Below are positions 17,482-26,137 of a stretch of DNA of 64,000 nucleotides, piece after piece (the stretch's first letter is position 1; every line of letters begins with the position of its first letter). Under the pieces are notes generated by a model. It saw nothing but the letters and a program-made list of their open reading frames with translations, did not search any database and was not told the DNA's origin. The translations under genes were made by a program, and so were the position numbers. Source of the DNA: Streptomyces sp. AC550_RSS872 (GTDB lineage Bacteria; Actinomycetota; Actinomycetes; Streptomycetales; Streptomycetaceae); the NCBI RefSeq assembly GCF_019049285.1, contig NZ_JAGMUL010000169.1, positions 62,001 through 126,000 of the forward strand, read 5' to 3'.

Positions 17482-19662
17482 TCAGGATGTGCGGGTGAGA
17501 ATGACCAACTGCTGGGTTGCTCGCGTCATTGCCACGTAGCGGTCCACCGCTCCCTCGATGCCCTCGCCGAAGGTCTGTGGGTCGACCAGGATCACCAGGT
17601 CGAATTCGAGGCCCTTCGACAGCTCTGGGGTCAAGGACTTGACGCGGTCCGTCGGGTGGAACTCGGGGGCGCCGATCACACAGGCGATCCCCTCGGTGTG
17701 CTCGGCGAGCCAGGTGCGGAGGATCGCGTCGAGTTCCGTAGCGGCTCCATGGACGACCGGGACGCCGGTGCTGCGGATGGACGTCGGTACGTTCGCGTCC
17801 GGGAGGGCGGTGCGGATGACCGGCTCGGCCGCCGTCATGATCTCTTCCGGGGTCCGGTAGTTGATGCTCAGGGACGTCAGGTCGATGCGGCCGAAGCCGA
17901 CTCGTTCGAGGCGTTCCCGCCAGGACTCCGTGAAGCCGTGCCTGGCCTGGGCGCGGTCGCCGACGATGGTGAAGCTGCGGGACGGGCAGCGCAGCAGCAG
18001 CATCTGCCATTCCGCGTCGGTGAGTTCCTGGGCCTCGTCGACGACGATGTGCGCGAACGGTCCGGCGAGCAGGTCGGGGTCGGCGGTGGGCAGGGCCGAG
18101 TCGTCGACCAGGGAGTTCTGCATGTCCTGCCCGTGCAGCATGATCAGGACGCCTTCGCCGTCGTCGTAGCTGTGGGCTGCGAGGAGGTCGTCGACGACCC
18201 TGCCCATGCGCTCGCGTTCGGCGGCGACGGTGGCCTCGTGGCGGCGTTTGCGCCGAGAGGCCTCGGGGTCGCCGAGCCGCTGACGTGCCGCGTCCAGGAG
18301 CGGCAGGTCGGACACCGTCCAGGCCTGGGCGTCCGCGCGCTGGAGGCGCTGGACCTCCTCGCGGCTGAGCCAGGGGGCGCACATCCGCAGGTACGCGGGC
18401 ACCGACCACAGATCGCCGACCAGGTCCGCCGCTTCGAGCAGCGGCCATGCGCGGTTGAAGGCCGTGAGCAGCTCCCTGTTCTGCGTCAGTGACCTGCGCA
18501 GCAGGCCGGGCGAGACGTCGCCGTCCTGTGTCGAGGCGTCGCCTTGGTGTTTGTCCGCCAGGATCGTGAGCAGTTCCTCCCACACCTGGTCGCGCGCCTC
18601 GTTGTGCGGAGTACCGGGTTCCGCCGCCTCGAACGCCACGGCCCAGTCGTCGGAGCTGAGCCAGACATCCGACCAGTGGGTCGTGACCGTCATCCCCTTG
18701 ACGGGCGGCTCCTCGTAGAACCGGACGGCCTTCTCGATCGCCTTCACCAGGTCCGCGGACGACTTCAGACGGGCCACCTCGGGGTCGGCCTCGACGGTCG
18801 CCGTGGCGCCCTCGGCGACGAGGTCACGCAGGATGCAGGTCTGCACGCCCTCCTCTCCGAGGCTGGGCAGGACGTCGGAGACGTAGGCCAGGTACGGGCG
18901 GTGCGGACCGACGAAGAGCACGCCGCCCCGGCGGTGACCGAGGCGGGGGTCGGAGTGGAGGAGGTAGGCCGAGCGGTGCAGGGCGACGACGGTCTTGCCG
19001 GTGCCCGGGCCGCCGTCGACGACGAGGGCGCCCCGGGATCCCGCGCGGATGATGGCGTCCTGGTCGGCCTGGATCGTGCCGAGCACGTCCCGCATCCGGG
19101 GTGAGCGGTCGCTGCCCAGGCTGGCGATGAAGGCGGACTGGTCGTCGAGGGCTGCGTGGTGCCCGCCGAACCCGTCCGAGGCGAACACCTCGTCCCAGTA
19201 GTCCCCGATCCGGCCTTCGGTCCAGCGGTACCGGCGGCGGCTGGCCAGCCCCATCGGGTTGGCGTGGGTGGCGCCGAAGAACGGCTCGGCGGCCGGGGAG
19301 CGCCAGTCGAGCAGCAGACGCCGGCCGGTGCTGTCCGTCAGGCCGAGGCGCCCGATGTACACGGGCTCGGCGTCGTCCGCGCCGACCATGTGTCCCAGAC
19401 ACAGGTCCAGGCCGAAGCGCCGCAGGGTGCGCAGACGCGCGGTCAGCCGGTGGACCTCGATGTCCCGGTCCATGGCCTGCTGGCCCTTGCCGCCGGGCGC
19501 CCTGCGTGCGGCGTCGAGGCGGTCGGTGAGTTCGGCGATCGACTGTTCGAGGCACTCCGCGATGGCCGCGAAGTGCTGCTCGTCACCGGCGATCAGGATC
19601 GGGTCCGCCTTGGGGGAGAGGCGATCGGGGAGGTCGAACGCGCTGGTGGTCAGGCGTTTCAA
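17482..19662 (-). CDS. helR: HelR-type RNA polymerase-recycling ATPase (UvrD-like helicase)
   Basis: A 726-residue superfamily 1 helicase-like protein that resembles HelR, which frees stalled or rifamycin-bound RNA polymerase. It has Walker A GPGTGKT, the nearby GGVLFVGPHRPYLAYVSDVLPSLGEEGV segment typical of HelD/HelR, IVVDEAQELTDAEWQMLL (Walker B), and the VAMTRATQQL motif near the C-terminus. The long N-terminal stretch (about 200 residues) carries coiled segments, as in HelD-type proteins. The TTG at 19662 has GGAGC eight bases before it; a longer frame to 20532 crosses noncoding repeats and the rgt gene. It lies downstream of rgt, and the pair shares an upstream rifamycin-associated element. 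The HelR label is from motifs and context. Confidence 0.88.
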   Translation of the reverse strand: MKRLTTSAFDLPDRLSPKADPILIAGDEQHFAAIAECLEQSIAELTDRLDAARRAPGGKGQQAMDRDIEVHRLTARLRTLRRFGLDLCLGHMVGADDAEPVYIGRLGLTDSTGRRLLLDWRSPAAEPFFGATHANPMGLASRRRYRWTEGRIGDYWDEVFASDGFGGHHAALDDQSAFIASLGSDRSPRMRDVLGTIQADQDAIIRAGSRGALVVDGGPGTGKTVVALHRSAYLLHSDPRLGHRRGGVLFVGPHRPYLAYVSDVLPSLGEEGVQTCILRDLVAEGATATVEADPEVARLKSSADLVKAIEKAVRFYEEPPVKGMTVTTHWSDVWLSSDDWAVAFEAAEPGTPHNEARDQVWEELLTILADKHQGDASTQDGDVSPGLLRRSLTQNRELLTAFNRAWPLLEAADLVGDLWSVPAYLRMCAPWLSREEVQRLQRADAQAWTVSDLPLLDAARQRLGDPEASRRKRRHEATVAAERERMGRVVDDLLAAHSYDDGEGVLIMLHGQDMQNSLVDDSALPTADPDLLAGPFAHIVVDEAQELTDAEWQMLLLRCPSRSFTIVGDRAQARHGFTESWRERLERVGFGRIDLTSLSINYRTPEEIMTAAEPVIRTALPDANVPTSIRSTGVPVVHGAATELDAILRTWLAEHTEGIACVIGAPEFHPTDRVKSLTPELSKGLEFDLVILVDPQTFGEGIEGAVDRYVAMTRATQQLVILTRTS

Positions 19663-19689
19663 GAAATCAGCTCCGAAAGTGGGGTGGTC

Positions 19690-19893
19690 GATTGCGGTGT
19701 TGCGGTGTTGCGGTGTGCGGCCTCGCGGCCAACGGCCTCGCGGCCTCGCGGCCTGTGGTCTTGCGCGGCGCGAGGCGCCTGGACGTTCACGCGGTGCGCG
19801 CGGGGCTGCCCGTTCCCAGACTGGCTGTCGCCGGACTGGCTGTCGCCGGACTGGCTGTCCCGGACGGGCTGCCCCCGGACTGGCTGTCCCGGA
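19690..19893. repeat. Short tandem repeats between helR and rgt
   Basis: Two arrays sit here. The first mixes GCGGTGTT and GGCCTCGC-type units (about 19693-19757). The second repeats a 15-base unit GACTGGCTGTCGCCG, with two exact copies from 19819 and degenerate copies to 19893. No gene is supported. The arrays lie in the space between two cotranscribed minus-strand genes. Confidence 0.7.
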
Positions 19894-19904
19894 CGGAGCT
19901 GTCC

Positions 19905-21113
19905 TCAGAAGGCCCCGTTGAGCAGCAGCCTCGCGGCCACGTCCGTCCCGTCGGTGCGGATCGTCGCCGCCACGGCGGCCGCACGCGTGCGGGTCTCGGG
20001 CGTGAGCGCCGCCTCGACCGCGGCGGACAGGGACTCCAAGGTCGGCGTCGGACCGTCGTGCGCCGCGCCGATGCCGAGGTCGGCGACCCGGCCGGCCCAG
20101 TACGGCTGGTCCGCCAGCTGGGGCACGACGACCTGGGGTGCGCCGGCCCGGGCGGCCGTGGTCGTCGTCCCCGCGCCGCCGTGGTGCACGACGGCGGCCA
20201 CCCGGGCGAACAGGGCCTGATGGTTGGCCTCGCCCACGGCGAAGCAGTCGTCCTGGTCGTCGATCAGGGCGAGGTCGGCCCAGCCGCGGGAGACCAGGAC
20301 ACGACGGCCCTGGGCGCGTACCGCGTCGATGGCCACTTGTGCCGCGTCCGTCGAGGCGTGCAGGGGCATGCTGCCGAAGCCGACGTACACCGGCGGGGTG
20401 CCGGCGTCCAGGAAGGCCTCGAGCTCGGCCGGCAGCGGGCGGACGTCGGGTGCGATCCACGCACCGGTCTGGACGGCGTCGAGGCCCGGCATCCCGTGCA
20501 GCGGGTCCAGGACCGGGTCCGTCGCCACCCACGGCCGGTCGCCGAAGACGTGGTCGCGGACGTGGGCCACCGGTGGCAGACCCATCGACGCCCGGTTGGT
20601 GTTGAGCGCCTCACCGAACAGCGCGTCGATGCTCTGGGCGTCCAGCTCCCACAGCGCCCGGTTGTCCGTCACCTCCGGGGGGAACGGGCGACCCCGGTAG
20701 GCGAGCGGCGGGCGCTGCGGCGACGGCAGCGTGAGCTGCTGGAACGTCACGGACACGGAGGGGATGCCCAGTTTCTCGGCCACCGACCGGGCACCGGCCG
20801 CGGCCGGCATCATGCCGGTCGCCACCAGCACATCGCATCCCTTTGCCGCCGCGGGCATCACCTCGAACTGGCCGGCGATCACCTCGGCCGCACGCTGGGG
20901 CATCGAGGGCGGCACCACCGCCTTCGTCAGCGCACGCGCCGACGGGCCGACCGGCACCAGCGGCACGTCGACACCGGCCAGCCGCCGCGCGAAGTCCTCG
21001 TCCGGCGGAGCGCACACCCGCACCTGAGCGCCGAGCTCCCGCAACCGCACCGCGAGCGCGACCATCGGCTCGACGTCCCCCCGTGACCCATAGGTCGACA
21101 ACAGCACACGCAC
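19905..21113 (-). CDS. rgt: Rifamycin-type glycosyltransferase
   Basis: A GT1-family glycosyltransferase of 402 residues. The N-terminus shows STYGSRGDVEPMVALAVRL and the C-terminal donor site reads HHGGAGTTTTAARAGAPQ, typical of macrolide- and rifamycin-inactivating enzymes. The GTG start has GGGGAG seven bases upstream. Rifamycin glycosyltransferases (Rgt) attach glucose to the ansa hydroxyl and inactivate the drug. The rifamycin label depends on the strong RAE 62 bases before the start and on helR downstream; by sequence alone only a natural-product glycosyltransferase can be stated. Confidence 0.84.
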   Translation of the reverse strand: MRVLLSTYGSRGDVEPMVALAVRLRELGAQVRVCAPPDEDFARRLAGVDVPLVPVGPSARALTKAVVPPSMPQRAAEVIAGQFEVMPAAAKGCDVLVATGMMPAAAGARSVAEKLGIPSVSVTFQQLTLPSPQRPPLAYRGRPFPPEVTDNRALWELDAQSIDALFGEALNTNRASMGLPPVAHVRDHVFGDRPWVATDPVLDPLHGMPGLDAVQTGAWIAPDVRPLPAELEAFLDAGTPPVYVGFGSMPLHASTDAAQVAIDAVRAQGRRVLVSRGWADLALIDDQDDCFAVGEANHQALFARVAAVVHHGGAGTTTTAARAGAPQVVVPQLADQPYWAGRVADLGIGAAHDGPTPTLESLSAAVEAALTPETRTRAAAVAATIRTDGTDVAARLLLNGAF

Positions 21114-21174
21114 TTCGCGACTCCCCGTTTCCGCAGGTCTTTTTGGCTTAGGCCGGAGATTCTGCGGTACGACG

Positions 21175-21194
21175 GGGGCCTTGCCGCAAGCCCC
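21175..21194 (-). promoter_or_regulatory. Rifamycin-associated element (RAE)
   Basis: On the minus strand this reads GGGGCTTGCGGCAAGGCCCC, an exact match to the consensus I remember for the RAE, an imperfect inverted repeat found upstream of rifamycin-inactivating genes in actinomycetes. It lies 62 bases upstream of rgt, and an extra G/C at each end extends it. The minus-strand TTGCGG in it could act as a -35 with CAGAAT at a 19-base spacing. Confidence 0.87.
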
Positions 21195-21217
21195 CCGGTG
21201 CGCTATAAGTTGAGAGT

Positions 21218-21252
21218 GGCAAGGGGTCGGAGACCTCCTTGCCTTTCTTTTT
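21218..21252 (+). terminator. Strong intrinsic terminator/attenuator
   Basis: GGCAAGG pairs with CCTTGCC, and inside it GGTC pairs with GACC over GGA. The stem is followed by TTTCTTTTT, a rare strong U-tract for this GC-rich genome. It lies only a few bases after a possible plus-strand promoter whose -35 overlaps the RAE, and 330 bases before the conservon start. No plus-strand gene precedes it. Confidence 0.7.
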
Positions 21253-21583
21253 GCGTCCGCGGCAGGCCGGACGTCCCCGGAATCCGATCTTCACCCGTCA
21301 CGGTGAGTGTTTCTCGTACACCCGTACGCCATCACGCAGCGTGTACGAATGTAATCCGAGCGTATAAATGAGGCCGAGCGTACTACCGCCGCGCACCCCA
21401 TTTCAGGTGCTTGCCGAATATGACACAGCGATGATCCGGTCGGACTAAGCTCGCCCGCAGCGCACCGAGTTGAGGTGTAATCGTGCGCTTGTTCCCCAAT
21501 CATGCAGAAGAGTCCGACATACCCATGACATTCCCCCATGCAAGCTCCCCCTACACCCACCCGATTCGTTTCAGAGGGCCCAC

Positions 21584-23185
21584 ATGGTGAGCGTTCAATC
21601 CCCGCCCACTCGGCGTGAACTCCCGTACGCGCGCGTGCTGTTGCTGCCGGCCATAGCGATGGCCGCGGCGACCGGAGCCGCCGTCGCCGTGGTGACGGAG
21701 CCGGCCCGGACGGCCGTCGGCGTGTGCGGTGCCGTGGCCATGCTGCTGGTGCTGGTGTCCGCGGCCGAAGTCGTGCGCCGCGGCCGCGCCCTGCGGGATC
21801 TGCGGGCCGAGCATGCCCGTCACGCCGCGTATCTGGAAGGGCGCATCGCCGCCCACGACGAGCAGATGAACCGCCTCGCCACGGAGATCACGCCCGCCGC
21901 GATCGACCGGCTTCAGCGCGGCGCCTCCACCTATGAGGTGATGCGCGATCTCGCCAAGCTCGACCCGTCCTACGCCCATCTCTCCCGGGCGGAACTGACG
22001 TTGGTGCGGTCGATGCTCGACATCGTCGACCACCAGGAAGCGCTCCGCGACTCCGCCCAGCGCTCGTTCGTCAACATCGCTCGGCGCGTCCAGGCGATCG
22101 TGCACCAACAGGCCGTGGAACTCCGGGAGATGGAGGAGGACCACGGCCGTAACCCCGAGGTCTTCGACGACCTGCTGCGCATCGACCACGGCACCATGCT
22201 GATCGGCCGTCTCGCCGACTCGATCTCCGTGCTCGGCGGCGGCCGACCGGGCCGTCAGTGGCCCGAACCAGTCCCGCTGTACAGCGTGTTGCGCGGCGCC
22301 ATGTCCCGGATCCTGGAGTACCGCCGCATCAGCCTGGACTCCATCGTCCAGGTCAACATCGCCGGCATCTCCGTCGAGCCGATCATCCACGCCGCGGCCG
22401 AACTCCTCGACAACGCCACCCGCTACTCGCCGCCGCAGACCAAGGTGCACGTCACCGCCACCGAGGTGCAGACCGGCATCGCGATCGAGATCGAGGACTC
22501 CGGCGTCAGCCTGAGTGAGGAGGCCCGCGCCCGGGTCGAGGGCATGCTGGAGCGTGCCAAGCAGGGCACCGACCTCCAGGACATCGGCGAGTCCCCGCGC
22601 CTCGGCCTCGCCGTCGTCGGCCGTCTCTGCACGGCCTTCAACATGCAGGTCTCGCTGCGCTCCTCCGCCTACGGCGGTGTGCGCGCCATCCTCGTGGTGC
22701 CGCGCGAGATGATGACCAACGACCCCGCGCCCGGACTCGCCCACGGCATCGGCGCCGGGGCCGCGCCGAAGGCCGACCCCGACGCGCTCGAGGGCCCCAA
22801 GCGCGCCCCCAAGAAGCGGCGCCCCACCAGCCCGAAGATCACCGCCGCCATGGCCTCCATGGAAGACGACGCCCCCGTCGTCACCGAATGGACCGCGGGC
22901 GGGCTGCCCCAGCGCCGCAGCCGGGTCAAGACCCCGCTCAGCAAGCGCATCGCCGAGCAGGCGGCCATCGAGCAGGCGGAGCGCGAGGGCAGGCCGACCA
23001 TCTGGTCCACGCCCAAGCCGGACCCCGAGCCCGAGCCGGCGCAGGACGAGTCCGTCCCCGGTGCCTGGGTCGAGGCGTTCTGGAACGGCCTCAAGGACAA
23101 GCCCGACCCGCTCACGCTCAAGCCCCGAACCCAACCCGCCCAACCGGCCCGCCCCGAGGCCGACGACGAGGGGGACACCAAGTGA
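21584..23185 (+). CDS. rarA: Conservon CvnA/RarA-like sensor ATPase
   Basis: A membrane-bound histidine-kinase-like protein of 533 residues. Two N-terminal membrane helices (VLLLPAIAMAAATGAAVAVV and AVGVCGAVAMLLVLVSAAEVV) leave a very short outer loop. A long coiled region follows, then a GHKL ATPase domain (HAAAELLDNATRYSPP N-box near residue 272, and GLAVVGRL). A usable phospho-acceptor His is not evident, fitting conservon first genes. The Pro/Lys-rich C-terminus is disordered. The ATG at 21584 has GAGGG nearby. The next gene overlaps by 4 bases. The conservon position next to the helicase and tat genes matches what I recall for cvn9/rar. Confidence 0.88.
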   Translation: MVSVQSPPTRRELPYARVLLLPAIAMAAATGAAVAVVTEPARTAVGVCGAVAMLLVLVSAAEVVRRGRALRDLRAEHARHAAYLEGRIAAHDEQMNRLATEITPAAIDRLQRGASTYEVMRDLAKLDPSYAHLSRAELTLVRSMLDIVDHQEALRDSAQRSFVNIARRVQAIVHQQAVELREMEEDHGRNPEVFDDLLRIDHGTMLIGRLADSISVLGGGRPGRQWPEPVPLYSVLRGAMSRILEYRRISLDSIVQVNIAGISVEPIIHAAAELLDNATRYSPPQTKVHVTATEVQTGIAIEIEDSGVSLSEEARARVEGMLERAKQGTDLQDIGESPRLGLAVVGRLCTAFNMQVSLRSSAYGGVRAILVVPREMMTNDPAPGLAHGIGAGAAPKADPDALEGPKRAPKKRRPTSPKITAAMASMEDDAPVVTEWTAGGLPQRRSRVKTPLSKRIAEQAAIEQAEREGRPTIWSTPKPDPEPEPAQDESVPGAWVEAFWNGLKDKPDPLTLKPRTQPAQPARPEADDEGDTK

Positions 23186-23589
23186 TCCAGCAGCGCGCCA
23201 ACTTCGACTGGATGCTCAAGGAGCTCCACGACGGCGTACCGGGCATCGAGATGATCGTCGTGCTCTCCGCCGACGGTCTGCGCATCGCCCGCTACGGCGG
23301 TGACCCGGACACCGCCGACCGTGTCGCCGCGGCGTGCGCGGGGCTACAGAGCCTGGCGAGCGCTGTCGCCACGGAGATCCCGAACAGCGACGGCAAGATG
23401 AAGATGGTCCTCATCGAGATCAACGGGGGCTACTTCTATCTGATGGCCGCCGGCGCCAACGCCTATCTCGCCGTGCTCTCCGACACGTTCGCCGAACCCG
23501 GCCGGATGAGCAACCGCATGTCCGACCTCGTCGCCCGCATCGGTGCCCATCTCACCAGTCCGCCCAGGCGGAACGGGCAGACCGTATGA
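23182..23589 (+). CDS. rarB: Conservon CvnB/RarB-like roadblock protein
   Basis: A 135-residue roadblock/LC7 protein (core VPGIEMIVVLSADGLRIARY and MKMVLIEINGGYFYLMAAG). Roadblock proteins associate with small GTPases; in conservons this one binds the first-gene ATPase and the GTPase in the complex. The GTG at 23182 overlaps the cvnA stop as GTGA, and the stop overlaps the next gene as ATGA, so the operon is translationally coupled. Confidence 0.92.
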   Translation: MIQQRANFDWMLKELHDGVPGIEMIVVLSADGLRIARYGGDPDTADRVAAACAGLQSLASAVATEIPNSDGKMKMVLIEINGGYFYLMAAGANAYLAVLSDTFAEPGRMSNRMSDLVARIGAHLTSPPRRNGQTV

Positions 23590-23987
23590 CTCCTCCGCAA
23601 CGCCAGCGGCGAGTCCCCAAGGAACAACCGCCTTCGCCACCCCCCGGGCCCGGGAAGCAGAAGAACCCGGAGCGGCTCTTCGTGGTCGCCGGACCGGACG
23701 GTGGCGAGCGCGACGGCGACCTCGACCTCGTCACGTTAATCGTGGCGCGCGCCGACCCCCCGCCCTCCGCCACGCCCGAGCAGACGGCGCTGCTCCGGCT
23801 CTGTTCCACCCCCCTGTCCGTGGCCGAGCTGTCGGCCTACCTCAACCTGCCGTTCAGCATGATGACGGTGCTGCTCACCGACATGCTGACGGCCGGACTG
23901 GTGACGGCCCGCAACCCGATCGTGCGCCAGTCCGTCGCCGACCGTTCAATCCTCGAAGCGGTGATGCATGGACTTCAAAGGCTCTGA
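23586..23987 (+). CDS. rarC: Conservon CvnC/RarC-like DUF742 protein
   Basis: A 133-residue DUF742 protein. The N-terminus is Pro/Gln/Lys-rich and the C-terminal half is a helical domain (TPLSVAELSAYLNLPFSMMTVLLTDM) resembling a winged helix, as in DUF742. The ATG overlaps the rarB stop by 4 bases, and the last 20 bases overlap the GTPase gene. Its task is likely to join the membrane complex; exact role unknown. Confidence 0.9.
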   Translation: MTPPQRQRRVPKEQPPSPPPGPGKQKNPERLFVVAGPDGGERDGDLDLVTLIVARADPPPSATPEQTALLRLCSTPLSVAELSAYLNLPFSMMTVLLTDMLTAGLVTARNPIVRQSVADRSILEAVMHGLQRL

Positions 23988-24588
23988 CACCGTCCCCGGC
24001 CCCCGGACCGAGGACCAGCTGCCGCACACGGCCGAGGCCGCGGTCAAGATCGTGATCGTGGGCGGCTTCGGTGTCGGCAAGACGACCATGGTCGGCTCGG
24101 TCAGCGAGATCAGGCCGCTGACCACCGAAGAGACCATGACGCAGGCGGGCATCGGCGTCGACGACAACTTCGGCTCGGACACCAAGACGGCCACCACCGT
24201 CGCGATGGACTTCGGTCGCATCAGCATCACCGAGCAGCTCGTGCTGTACCTCTTCGGCACCCCGGGCCAGGAACGCTTCTGGTTCCTGTGGAACGGGCTG
24301 TTCGACGGTGCGCTGGGCGCGGTCGTGCTGATCGACACCCGCCGCCTGGAGGTCAGCTTCGACGTCATGGGGCGGCTGGAGGAGCGCGGGGTGCCCTTCG
24401 TGGTGGCCGTCAACACCTTCCCGGACGCGCCCCGTTACCCCGTTGCCGAACTCCGTACGGCGCTCGACCTGCCCGAGGAGATCCCCATCGTCGAGTGCGA
24501 CGTACGCCGCCGGGCCTCCAGCCGGGACGTCCTGATGACCCTCATGCGCTTCCTGCACGCGCTGGCCATGGCGAAGGCCCCCGCCTGA
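23968..24588 (+). CDS. rarD: Conservon CvnD/RarD-like small GTPase
   Basis: A 206-residue ATP/GTP-binding protein. P-loop GGFGVGKTT (near residue 28), a Walker B-like stretch YLFGTPGQERFWFLW (G3 region DxxGQ replaced by TPGQ) and the VAVNTFPD N-KxD-type region mark a Ras-like Rag/MglA-type fold. It overlaps DUF742 by 20 bases. In conservons it is the effector of the complex with the sensor ATPase and roadblock protein. The P450 gene follows after 61 bases. Confidence 0.92.
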   Translation: MDFKGSDTVPGPRTEDQLPHTAEAAVKIVIVGGFGVGKTTMVGSVSEIRPLTTEETMTQAGIGVDDNFGSDTKTATTVAMDFGRISITEQLVLYLFGTPGQERFWFLWNGLFDGALGAVVLIDTRRLEVSFDVMGRLEERGVPFVVAVNTFPDAPRYPVAELRTALDLPEEIPIVECDVRRRASSRDVLMTLMRFLHALAMAKAPA

Positions 24589-24649
24589 GCCGCACGCCCC
24601 CCTCTCACTCTCTGTAGACCGGATTCACCTCAGCTTCGGAGCGACCATC

Positions 24650-26119
24650 GTGACGCCTGAATCCCTCTTCCCGACCGGTACGGACGACCCCACGGTCGCC
24701 CCGCCCCCCGGCTGCCCCGCGCACGGCATCGGCCCCGGCGGACTGCGCCGGCTGTACGGCCCCGACGCGGAGGACCTGGGAGCCGTGTACGAAAAACTCC
24801 GCGCCGAGCACGGCCCCGTGGCTCCCGCCCTGCTGCACCAGGACGTGCCGGTCTGGGTGGTGCTCGGCCACGCCGAGAATCTGCACATGGTGCGCACTCC
24901 TTCGCAGTACTGCCGTGACACCCGGCAGTGGAGCGCCCTACAGGACGGCACGGTCAAGCCCGACCATCCGCTGATGCCGCACTTCGCCTGGCAGCCCATC
25001 TGTAGTCACGCCGAGGGCGACGAGCATCTGCGGCTGCGTGGTGCCGTCAACGGCGCCATGTCGACCATCGACCACCGGGGCATCCGCCGCTATATCAACC
25101 GCGCCACCCAGCATCTCGTCAACGAGTTCTGCGAGGAGGGCGGGGCCGAGCTGGTCAGTCAGTTCGCCGAGCACCTGCCGATGGTGGTGATGTGCGAGAT
25201 CCTCGGCATGCCCGAGGAGTACAACGACCGCATCGTGCAGGCCGCCCGCGACATGCCCAAGGGCACCGAGACCGCCATCGCCAGCAACGCGTACCTCATG
25301 GACGTCCTGATGCGGCTCACCGCCCGCCGCCGGGCCGACCCCAGGGACGACTTCACCAGCCACCTGATCAACCACCCGGCGCGGCTCACCGACGACGAGG
25401 TCGGCCAGCACCTGCGTATCATCCTGGTCGCCGCGTACGAGGCCACCGCCAACCTGATCGCCAACGTGCTGCGGGTGGTGCTCACCGACCCGCGGTTCCG
25501 TGCCCAGCTCAGCGGCGGCCAGATGACGGTGCCCGAGGCGGTCGAGCAGTCCCTGTGGGACGAGCCGCCGTTCAGCACCGTGCTTCCCTACGTCGCCAAG
25601 CAGGACACGGAGCTGGGCAACCAGCGCATTCGCAAGAGCGACGCTCTCATCCTCGGCATCGCGCCGGGCAACGTCGATCCGCGCGTCAGGCCCGACCTCA
25701 CCGCCAACATGCAGGGCAACCGCTCCCACCTCGCCTTCGGCGGTGGCTCCCACGAGTGCCCGGGGCAGGACATCGGCCGCGCCATCGCCGAAGTCGGCGT
25801 CGATGCGCTGCTGACCCGCCTGCCAGACGTCCAACTCGCCTGCGAGGAGGACGAGCTGTCCTGGCGGGCCACCATCTCCAACCGGCACCTGGTGGAACTG
25901 CCGGTGAAGTTCGCGCCCAAGCCCCAGCAGGACGTCATGGCGCAGCCCGCGCACCCGCTGGCGACGCAGCGTTCCAGTACATGGCCGATCAGCACGCCAC
26001 AGCCGGTCGCGGTGCCTCCGGAACCCGCCCCCGCGGCCACGGCTCCGGCGCCGGCCCCTGAACCGGCCGATCGGCCGGGACTGTTCCGGCGCATCCTGCG
26101 CTGGTGGCGCGGCGAGTGA
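24650..26119 (+). CDS. rarE: Conservon cytochrome P450 without ExxR and I-helix Thr
   Basis: A 489-residue P450 with the heme loop FGGGSHECPGQD (Cys370). The K-helix position where nearly all P450s have ExxR reads EQSLW (residues 299-303), as described for the CYP157 family. The I-helix reads AAYEATANL: the acid Glu264 stays but the usual following Thr is Ala265, with a Thr one place on. The Pro/Ala-rich C-terminus (after residue 430) ends in a basic RRILRWWRGE tail. The GTG at 24650 lies 61 bases after the GTPase, so it completes the conservon as fifth gene. The substrate is unknown; conservon P450s have been linked to differentiation signals. Confidence 0.9.
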   Translation: MTPESLFPTGTDDPTVAPPPGCPAHGIGPGGLRRLYGPDAEDLGAVYEKLRAEHGPVAPALLHQDVPVWVVLGHAENLHMVRTPSQYCRDTRQWSALQDGTVKPDHPLMPHFAWQPICSHAEGDEHLRLRGAVNGAMSTIDHRGIRRYINRATQHLVNEFCEEGGAELVSQFAEHLPMVVMCEILGMPEEYNDRIVQAARDMPKGTETAIASNAYLMDVLMRLTARRRADPRDDFTSHLINHPARLTDDEVGQHLRIILVAAYEATANLIANVLRVVLTDPRFRAQLSGGQMTVPEAVEQSLWDEPPFSTVLPYVAKQDTELGNQRIRKSDALILGIAPGNVDPRVRPDLTANMQGNRSHLAFGGGSHECPGQDIGRAIAEVGVDALLTRLPDVQLACEEDELSWRATISNRHLVELPVKFAPKPQQDVMAQPAHPLATQRSSTWPISTPQPVAVPPEPAPAATAPAPAPEPADRPGLFRRILRWWRGE

Positions 26120-26137
26120 GCCGACCGGGCGTCGGGG

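Larger units (their letters stand above)
21114..21583. other. Intergenic region with RAE, hairpin and promoters
   Basis: This 470-base space lies between the divergent rgt and conservon genes. It holds the rifamycin-associated element, a possible plus-strand promoter (TTGCCG, 17-base spacer, TATAAG, 21181-21209) and a hairpin with a U-rich tail. The stretch from 21300 to 21583 holds only short frames and candidate promoter motifs for the conservon, such as TAAGCT near 21447. No gene is supported. Confidence 0.6.

Noticed and set aside
17482..20532. A continuous minus-strand frame that would fuse about 290 residues to the helR start
   Set aside because: The extra part crosses tandem repeats and the rgt gene and has a low-complexity Arg/Pro-rich translation. 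A TTG with a ribosome site at 19662 fits better.
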